Source: Terebella lapidaria | Lineage: Eukaryota > Annelida > Polychaeta > Terebellida > Terebellidae | DNA: 64,000 bases | Direction: 5' to 3' | Assembly: GCA_949152475.1 (NCBI GenBank) | Contig: OX424567.1 | Location: 16,889,402-16,953,401, forward strand | Part shown: one piece after another, positions 56,285 to 64,000 of the stretch | Layout of the letters: the number at the start of each line of letters is the position of its first letter | Numbering within the stretch: position 1 is the first letter of the stretch | Notes under the pieces: generated by a model | Seen by the model: the letters and a program-made list of their open reading frames with translations, nothing else | The model's database searches: none | What the model was told of the DNA's origin: nothing | Position numbers and translations under genes: made by a program

Positions 56285-56310
56285 CAGAAACCCTATAAGA
56301 TGAGTTTCTG
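56285..56310. repeat. short hairpin related to 25017-25049
   Basis: CAGAAACCC…GAGTTTCTG with one mismatch in the arms. Confidence 0.6.
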
Positions 56311-56480
56311 CTCATATACATGTACAAGTATGACAGCCTGACAAATGCGCCATGCCCCATGTAACAACGGTGCTGTGTCACATGACAGTTTGTCAACTAT
56401 TTCATGCCTCATGATACGGCCTAATAAAGGTGGAGAGCCTAACATGTATCGTGCTTACGTGAAAGCTCAACAGCGGCGTC

Positions 56481-57351
56481 GTGTCTGAATATTATTATTG
56501 TCTGGGTCGGCCATGCAAGGACACCACGTAGGCCTACTACATGACTCATTTGATAGACAGTTATTTACTTACACGTGTATGTGTTGAAGATCCAGTGATG
56601 TATAACGATACATAAGACTGCCAGGACAGTGCATTTATTACCGGTATATTCATGATACCAGAAATACATATTTCTGATGATACATCATGGCAAAACAGTA
56701 TAATATTATAGCCATGTTGACCCATGGCGATTCATTGGTTGACGTTCGAAACAAAAACTGTTAGTCCATTCTAGACATATATATTATTTAATATGCATGT
56801 ATTTCTGCTACGTGTTGAAGACAGGATGCAGGCCTAGTGCATAATTATTTGGGGACGTTCTCTCGCGTCTGCCACATTAAATGAATATGTAGTATGAATG
56901 TGTTTTTACATCATATAGGCCTAAAGGGAGGCTGTAATGCTGGTTGAATATGGTGCTTTTTGTTACAAGATGGTACTTAACTAGCCATCCAGACACGTGA
57001 AAATGACGAAATTCGATCACGCATATTATTTTATAGAGCTGACAAACAGGTAGGCTTACCGATGACTTTACATTCAGCAGTTTCAACAAGCCATGTATGA
57101 AGAGAATCTCATTTCATAAATATGTATGTATATTATATATAAGCATATCTAACCATGCTAATGTTTCTTTTATTATTTATGTTCACAAAAGTATATTATA
57201 TCAATAAAACCATCGACAACTCTCTTTTGCTCATTCTTCAAATTGTTTCACACTGATCGACATACGCGTATGCAACATCTATAAAGTCTTTCACAAGTAT
57301 CCTTTGGCGATTTCCCGAAGTGCTCTTAATTTGCATTAACACAACAGATAA
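56481..57351. other. intergenic, nothing recognised
   Basis: AT-rich; contains TAGGCCTA words only. Confidence 0.5.
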
Positions 57352-57858
57352 ACACATTTAACATACCTTCATCCAGAACTGATAAGCACATTTAACATAC
57401 CTTCATCCAGCACTGATAAGCACATTTAACATACCTTCATCCAGCACTGATAAGCACATTTAACATACCTTCATCCAGCACTGATAGGCACATGTAACAT
57501 ACCTTCATCCAGCACTGATAAGCACATATAGCATACCTTCATCCAGCACTGATAAGCACATTTAACATACCTTCATCCAGCACTGATAAGCACATTGAAC
57601 ATACCTTCATCCAGCACTGATAAGCACATTTAACATACCTTCATCCAGCACTGATAAGCACATTTAACATACCTTCATCCAGCACTGATAAGCACATTTA
57701 ACATACCTTCATCCAGCACTGATAAGCACATGTAGGCTAGCATACCTTCATCCAGCACTGATAAGCACATTTAACATACCTTCGTTCAGCACTGATAAGC
57801 ACATTTAACATACCTTCGTTCAGCACTGATAAGCACATTTAACATACCTTCGTTCAGC
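57352..57858. repeat. 34-bp minisatellite, 15 copies
   Basis: The unit resembles CACATTTAACATACCTTCAT plus CCAGCACTGATAAG. Spacing is 34 bp from 57366 onward, with one 6-bp insertion in the unit near 57730. The last three units share CGTTCAG instead of CATCCAG. Confidence 0.95.
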
Positions 57859-59094
57859 TTGACAAAATGTCATATTAAATTCGAGCTGCATCATGCTATA
57901 CATTTCACCTAAGTTTTGTGTTATTTTACAAACCTGAAATACATGTATCTGTATGAATTTTCACATTGGAGTAAGGAAAACGCATTCAAACTTTCTTAGA
58001 AACACGGATATCCGACTATTTTTTTCATAGGCCTATTACTGTATATTACAAATGACAAAAGTATCCGATAACAATGATCAAATGTCATGACGTACAGGCG
58101 TCTGGGTTTTCCAGTCACATTTTACTTTTTTAGACCCAAAATAAACGATTGAGTATATTATTCCATAACAAAAACAGAATGAACCATGTCATGCACGGAA
58201 CCGCAATGACTCGAAGTTTTTGAAAATTGCGAATGAATGGTATACCACCGGTGGTGCCATCTGCCATGAAATAAGTTATATACTAGCATCCTAGTTTATA
58301 GCCATACATGTTCCAATGGCATCAATAGCAGATATAGGCCTATTGACTGGAAGTCCTAAGTTATAAATTATTATTGATATAACGTAAGAACCAAAGGAAC
58401 GTGAAATTCATACGTGTGCTACATGTCTCAGCGACATGCACATTTAATAAATCATGAAAGCCTTCATTCTATTTCCCACATATACTAGTACATCACTTGT
58501 AGAATCTGTTTAGACCCGGTTCATTCCGCTCAAGTTATAAGAATCATGTCTGTTCATCCATAATAATGTATTCACTCATGGGCTGAATGAGTCAAGATCC
58601 GAGAAACAAAATTCTAAAACCATTGTGGATAGGCCTATACCAGAAACCCGTAATGTTTCTACCCAGATATAGGCCTGCATCAGAAATACATAACGAGAGA
58701 TATGTATTTCAGCCTGCATTAGGTCGTCATGGCACAAATGGTGCGATTTTTTTCAGTTTATCTCAATCAATATGAGATTTATATCTCTATGTTATAGTTA
58801 CCCTATATTGAGAGACACATACTTATTACTTAGTCTATGCCTATTTCTCTATCTTAAGCCTACATCAAATCAATAAGTCATCCTGTGAAGACCAATGTCG
58901 GCATCTTGCATTCCATGCCCTCTGTTGAGGAATTTATTCATGCATAGCGATATTATAATTTTCTTTATTTAAAAATCATGTACTTAGTATACAAATAAAG
59001 ATTTGGTTACCAAAGTAGTGAATACAGTGGACCTGCTATGCCCATTCCGCAATGAAAGCCACATTGGATTGGTCTCACATGTATAGGCCTACAT
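57859..59094. other. intergenic, nothing recognised
   Basis: AT-rich, with several TAGGCCTA words and a CAGAAACCC half-hairpin at 58641-58662. Confidence 0.5.
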
Positions 59095-59695
59095 TTCTGC
59101 TACTATACTCTGATTTTTCTAACTCGTTTACACAGTTTTTCGCTGACATTTTTGCGATGCTAAATGATATCGTTCCATAACTTGGCATATTTCACCTGGG
59201 AGTCAAACGGCAATTATTTACCGAATTCCAGACTTCTATCACGAAAATTGAAAAAGTTGGCAATCTACCCCTATATTGACTTTAGCCCTGTCGTTTAATT
59301 TCTGGGTCCACACACAATTTCGTGCATTTGCTCGGTTTTGTAGTGGTGAAATCTTTAAAAATCAACATGTTTGTGTAGAATACACCCCGAATGTGTCATC
59401 TGGTCTAAAATTACAACAATACTTCGAATCCTGGTGGATGTAAACAGTATCAAATCCTCGAATAAGCTCAGATTCTCGAGATCCCGTTTTTGACTGAAAT
59501 TTAACATTGGGCTAGATTGCCAATTTCTTCAATTATTGCGATGGAAGTCTGAAATTTTGTAGAAAATTGCCGTTTGTCTCCGAGGTGAAGTATGCCAAGT
59601 TATAGAACGATACGATTCAGCATCACAAAATTATCGTCAAAAACCGGTGTAAACAAGTTAGAAAAATCAGAGTATAGTATTACTAATAATATGAC
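59095..59695. repeat. fold-back repeat, arms ~190 bp
   Basis: About 59098-59286 and 59495-59690 are inverted copies with blocks CATAACTTGGCATA, CAAACGGCAATT, AGTTGGCAATCTA and ATACTCTGATTTTTCTAAC. A third, partial copy in plus orientation lies at 63370-63475. Confidence 0.8.
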
Positions 59696-59846
59696 GGTCA
59701 CTGGCGGTCTGCATTGTAGCCTAGATGCGCTGAGAAACCCCGACAGAGGGCCAGGTTTAAGTAATACCGCGGGTGAAAAAATCAATACCGCGATGTGTAT
59801 ATCAATACGCAGGCAACGTTAGCTCTCTGCGCTCGGTTTCTCCAGC

Positions 59847-59919
59847 GGCTCTGTGGCTAAGTGGTTAAAGCGCCTGTCTAGTAAACAGGAGATCCTGGGT
59901 TCGATTCCCAGCAGGGCCT
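59847..59919 (+). tRNA. tRNA-Thr (anticodon AGT)
   Basis: This is a 73-nt cloverleaf. The 7-bp acceptor stem (GGCTCTG with CAGGGCC; one T-G pair) is followed by a D arm containing GGTTAAAGC, the anticodon stem CCTGT/ACAGG with loop CTAGTAA (anticodon AGT), and the T arm CTGGG-TTCGATT-CCCAG. The discriminator is T; CCA is not encoded. A T-rich run at 59934-59945 can stop RNA polymerase III. Internal A and B boxes are intact. The sequence closely resembles animal tRNA-Thr(AGT). Confidence 0.97.
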
Positions 59920-60297
59920 TCGGTTGGGTACCGTTTTATTTTTTTACAGCTTTTTCATTGCTAGGCCCACACTTTAGATTCAGATAGATATTTACATTGA
60001 CGGCAATAAAGTTTTTATATATAGGGACAATTTTTTTACTTGCCTAGAAGAATTTGCTTATGGTTAATGTTACATCCTGAATTGGGATTGTAGACCAAAT
60101 TATGTTGTATGTTTGTATATCTACTTTTCAATTTCAAGTCATTCTGAATTTGTAAAATACTTTGTTGGACATTATATCAAAGAACCGAAGATTGATGATT
60201 GAGGACACTTTCCTGAATGCACAATTTAAATTCCCTGGGTTTAAGCTCTACATTTAGGGCGTGTGCCACTATTAGGATCAATACTGTAGGGGAGAGT
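59920..60297. other. spacer after tRNA gene
   Basis: AT-rich, nothing recognised. Confidence 0.5.
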
Positions 60298-60699
60298 GGG
60301 GAGAAATGGGACAGGGGAGAAATGGGACAGTCCCCCTGCCTCAGGAAATTTTCAACCAATCAACAATCACTTTACATATAAACATCACAATGACAATGAC
60401 GTATTAAATGGAGTTCATCTGCAGCTTGTGACATGAGTGATGAGTGAATTTTTTTTCTGTCCACGAAAAAACTATTTTTGCCTCGGCCACGGTTCTGCTA
60501 GTGCTCAGGTATGTAGGTCTTTATTGCAAAAATTGATCTGTAGATTATCTGATATATATGCCTGGTATGCACTGACACTACTGGTTATCCCGAAATTATT
60601 CACCTTTTTTTTTCATTCCCATTCGCGTTCGTCCGATTACACGGTGGGGAGAAATGGGACATGTTGTCCCATTTCTCCCCGGTGTCCCATTCCTCCCCT
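60298..60699. repeat. 16-bp GGGGAGAAATGGGACA motif, direct and inverted copies
   Basis: Direct tandem copies at 60298-60313 and 60314-60329; a direct copy at 60646-60661 and a perfect inverted copy at 60665-60680 separated by TGT form a 16-bp-arm hairpin; an imperfect inverted copy follows at 60684-60699. Confidence 0.92.
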
Positions 60700-61061
60700 C
60701 ATGGACACATGAAAAATAGTGCTCTGTCATGTTTGATATCAACTTCGCTAAATTACTGCAGTATTGAACGTTACTCTTTCAGCCGTTATTTCCTGGCTAA
60801 CTCTAGAGATAAGCTGTTTCACAATGAATATTCGTGTACCATTTCCTGTTAGTTTTTCAACTTTATGGTCAACCGAGATTATGGGGGTTGATTTGCATAT
60901 GGTGTTTATGAAAGATGGGCCTCAAGAGAATTTACGAAAGATCGAAGATGAAGAAGTTGGTGTTTGTTTTCCAATCAGGGCTTTCACTGATCAAACAAAA
61001 CTGCTATTAGGAAAACACTCAAGTTCATCCATCAGTGAAACACGCATTTTGGCCGTATTTT
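60700..61061. other. spacer with an unidentified ~100-codon frame
   Basis: A plus-strand frame (60764-61075) encodes VDLHMVFMKDGPQENLRKIE and FPIRAFTDQTKLLLGKHSS, but no family is recognised and there are no clear splice signals. Confidence 0.25.
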
Positions 61062-61062
61062 T

Positions 61063-61103
<41 letters not shown>

Positions 61104-61166
61104 TTTATTTCGCACAACAATTTTTTTACAACACCGAAATAAATGTATATCACAATGTGCAGGACA
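61062..61166 (-). mobile_element. LINE 3' tail with (TTAC)n, interrupted
   Basis: On the minus strand, gcgaaataaatt followed by TTAC repeats (61066-61100) parallels the gaaataaattt tail of the LINE at 32.9 kb. The LINE sequence appears to resume after 62330 beyond the hAT-like insertion. Confidence 0.5.
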
Positions 61167-62338
61167 GAGGCGGATCCAGGAATTTTGATTAGGGGGGCGC
61201 AAACAAAGTACATGCGGTCTGGGGGTTCGGGGGGCGCCGTAATCCCCCCGAGAAAAATTAGCATTTATTTTGTTTTATGAGAGCATTTGGGGTGGTTTCT
61301 GGAGACGTTTCTGGGACTATTGGATGCCTATTTCGTGTACTAATCAGGGACGAGTACAGGGTGCTTGGTTCCAGGTTGTGTGTGTGTGTGTGTGGGGGGG
61401 GGGGGGGGTGCGTCGTAAGCCCCCTTTAGTAATTGAAGTAGTATGAATGTATATCATACAAAATGAAGAAAGTAGTGCATCCAGGGGAAGATCCAGGATT
61501 TAAGGGAGTGGACCAATGCGAGCCCGGCAAGCACCTCGCGGCCGGGGGTCTGGGGTCTGCTGAAAGGGCCCAGAAGACAGTGCCTTTTTCATGTTCTGTA
61601 GTAGCTTCCTGGCCTCTCCTGAGTATAAATTTCACACAAACTCACTAAAACCACCTTTTTTAATCAAGCAATTGTTATTAAATCCAGACTAATTATTTTT
61701 AACACCATCAATACCAAATAATGCCAATGCCAAATTTATTATATCTCAAAGCATTTGGTGACAAAAATTTATCAGAACTAATATTATATTCCCAATAGAT
61801 GTGCGCCATATCGCAATCAAGTATTTTGACATTTCTGTACTTTTTTAATCATCAGTAGATACAGGAGAAGTAGCACCAATTTAAGTCAAATCCCTGGGCC
61901 AAATTTGGAACTTGCACGGGAACGGTCAATCATGCTAAATGAGAGGGTTCAAGTGGAAGAAAAAGGCAGAACCAGAACCCTTGGACACCCCCTCCCCCCA
62001 GAACCGCTCTTGTGGCCGACCATCGATGGGGATATAACGGGATATTTTATGCTTGAAACTGACTCTTTTGCTGTTGGATCAGTTGGGTTTAAGCCTGGAA
62101 TTTCAGGTGAAAAGGGGGGTTCGACCCCCCTACCCTCCCCCCCCCCCCTATCTACGCCCATGATTTATTCTTATCAGCTCTTAGATATTATATTTATATT
62201 ATCTATATTAAATCTAGGGCCTATTTTCTCTCTCTCTCTCTCTCTCTTTCTTTCTCTCTCTCTCCCTCCCTTTTTCTCATTTTAGGGGGGGCGCGCGCCG
62301 GGTGCCCCCCCCCCCCCTGGATCCGCCTATGCAGGACA
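61159..62338. mobile_element. hAT-like miniature transposon with 8-bp target duplication
   Basis: The element spans 61167-62330 with short inverted ends containing AGGCGGATCCAG and CTGGATCCGCCT. GCAGGACA is duplicated at 61159-61166 and 62331-62338. The interior has poly-G (61394-61407), CT-rich (62228-62270) and poly-C runs and no transposase frame. The eight-base duplication fits hAT-type insertion. Confidence 0.75.
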
Positions 62339-62407
62339 CCAGAAGAACTGTTAGTTCATCGGGCTGGTGACCTTAATCGGGCTGGTGACCTTAGACCAAT
62401 TTTTGCT

Positions 62408-63133
62408 TTAACCCCTTCACTGCGTATAGCCCGAGAAGGTCTCGGGCACTAATGTCAATTCCAGTGTGCGTATAGCCCGAGAAGGTCTCGGGCTCTGAAC
62501 AATATGTGATAAGTCAGTGTTGAGTGTCAAGAACGTTATGATAATTCACAGAAGTGTTACAAGCATGCATGCGCACTGTAAGATAATGCAACGAGCAATA
62601 TTTGGTCAGTCATTTCACAGTTATATAGTGTTTAGATTGGCTTTTACAGAAGAAATTAGAATCGGCAGGTATCATTTCTGCATGGCAATTTTGATGTGTA
62701 TGCAGACTTGCCAATAGATGCGATTTACAATATTAATATGCTGTTCATTTGGACAAGTATGATGGCAAACTTTTATACAGCAACTGTGAACTCTTTAGGT
62801 TAACTCTTACATAATATATATATATCTGATATCAGGTCGATGGGAATAGATACATAACTGTGTGTCTGATGTGAAAAATCTAGCATTGTGTAAAATGTAT
62901 GCTTTTTGTTAAAATGTCATCGTTGCCATCGTAATGTGCTACGTAGCAACCAAATCTCATTGAATTCGCAGTGGTATTGATGAGAATACCTTTTAGTATC
63001 AAATACTTATTAGTTTTACAATAATATTCCAATCATTTTGTTGAAATATTCATAATATCTGAGAATATGTCCTATGTTGCTTTTTTCCTCCGCACAGGCG
63101 ATTTCACTGAGCCCCGCACTGAAGGGGTTTTAA
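62408..63133. mobile_element. piggyBac-like miniature transposon at TTAA
   Basis: TTAA at 62408-62411 and 63130-63133. The ends CCCCTTCACTGCG and CGCACTGAAGGGG are inverted repeats with a two-base offset on the right. Near the left end GCGTATAGCCCGAGA-AGG-TCTCGGGC is repeated twice (62422-62493). No transposase frame. Confidence 0.65.
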
Positions 63134-64000
63134 ATGATCGGATCAAATTTTATGTGTATTAATGGGGCATGTCATATATAGGCCTACTCATTCAACATGT
63201 GGCAGCATTATACTTGGGGTGAATTTTTGGCGCCAAATCACAAACGAAAATCGTGAATGATCAATAATGACGTACCGCAGAAAAACAGAATAGTGACGTC
63301 ATTTTACCCCCAAAACAGTGCTGCCAGCTGGCGACTGCAGCTATTACTAAACACGCCCCATTGGGCATCATGCCGTAAATTCTTCGCCAAATTTCAGAGT
63401 TCTATCTCACAAATTGAGAAAGTTGGCAATCTAACCCAATGTTAAATTTCAGCCCCAACATGGAATTTCAGAGTCTGCACAAAAAACAACAACTTTTATT
63501 CGATGTACGAGTTATATATTGCTTCAGAATAACATTTTTACTTAATATACACCGACTAAGCCTTCCGACTCCAGATCAATAGCCTAAGGTTCATTCTGTA
63601 TGGGCATTAGGCCGGCAGCCCAGATAGGCTACCATGCACCCCTCCCACAACAAAATGTCAGTGGATTTATATCAAGCCCTGGGATGTCCTCAATTATATA
63701 TCGAGTGGTAACAATAAAATAACTCATTCCCGCTGTTGGTTATGGAGCTATTTCTAACATCACCCAAAATATCCAAATTTTTCTTAAAATTGGCCTCCGC
63801 GAAACACCAAAAATTCTGTATTTCCCGAAGTCACTATGTTCATCAGTTCTAACACAACTCCTACTGTAATATACCATATTGAAGGTAATTATATGTAAAA
63901 TATGAATAATCAGGATGATTTGTGACATTTCTTTCATTTTGGGACTAACAATGCATTGAACAGTGTGCCTGTATTATAGCTTAATTTCTGTCTCCGCGAA
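63134..64000. other. intergenic with partial fold-back repeat copy
   Basis: 63370-63475 resembles one arm of the 59.1-59.7 kb fold-back element (AGTTGGCAATCTAACCC block). Nothing coding is seen. Confidence 0.55.

Noticed and set aside
60764..61075. 103-codon plus-strand frame
   Set aside because: Not matched to any family by eye and not bounded by clear splice sites; recorded only as a spacer note.
1..64000. CRISPR array, operon or prokaryotic features
   Set aside because: The regular repeats found (31, 34, 36, 42, 147 bp) are contiguous tandem arrays without unique spacers, and the genes are spliced and eukaryotic.

Overview
The window is metazoan nuclear DNA: spliced genes with GT/AG introns, a homeobox gene of the Meox/Mox family, a signal-peptide plus kringle gene, a KMT5A-like SET-domain gene, a eukaryotic tRNA-Thr(AGT), and many LTR, non-LTR and DNA-transposon remnants. 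The Meox homeodomain, the kringles and the KMT5A-like gene suggest a marine invertebrate deuterostome (hemichordate, echinoderm or cephalochordate). The species cannot be fixed from sequence alone.

Layout. 1-8.4 kb: decayed Ty3/gypsy-type material: a pol remnant with internal deletions (1-3084), unassigned spacer, a broken gag-like region (4480-7233), and an LTR preceded by a purine tract (7691 to about 8380). 8.4-9.5 kb: a 31-bp palindromic repeat array and a 36-bp minisatellite. 9.6-14.2 kb, minus strand: a spliced KMT5A-like SET gene whose downstream exon encodes about 23 copies of a 14-residue Q/S/T/P-rich repeat. 11.6-18.1 kb: fold-back repeats and a 2.1-kb element with near-identical terminal direct repeats. 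19.6-23.0 kb: a decayed LINE interrupted by an 894-bp inverted-repeat element inserted at TTAA. 25.6-28.6 kb, plus strand: a complete six-exon gene for a secreted protein with four kringles fused to a type I phosphodiesterase (alkaline-phosphatase superfamily) domain. 32.9-36.6 kb, minus strand: a LINE with an intact endonuclease/reverse-transcriptase ORF.

42.9-55.7 kb: the three-exon Meox gene on the plus strand. Its 8.2-kb second intron holds a Helentron-like element carrying a satellite of exact 147-bp period and a 10-bp-periodic CCGG-rich array. Its stop codon lies inside the first unit of a 31-bp minisatellite. 57-64 kb: a 34-bp minisatellite, a fold-back repeat, the tRNA-Thr gene, and two miniature transposons (hAT-like with an 8-bp target duplication; piggyBac-like at TTAA).

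The three protein genes are unrelated in function and show no sign of working together. The most unusual single gene is the kringle-phosphodiesterase fusion. The most unusual DNA structures are the 147-bp satellite, the CCGG decamer array and the minisatellite that overlaps the Meox stop codon.
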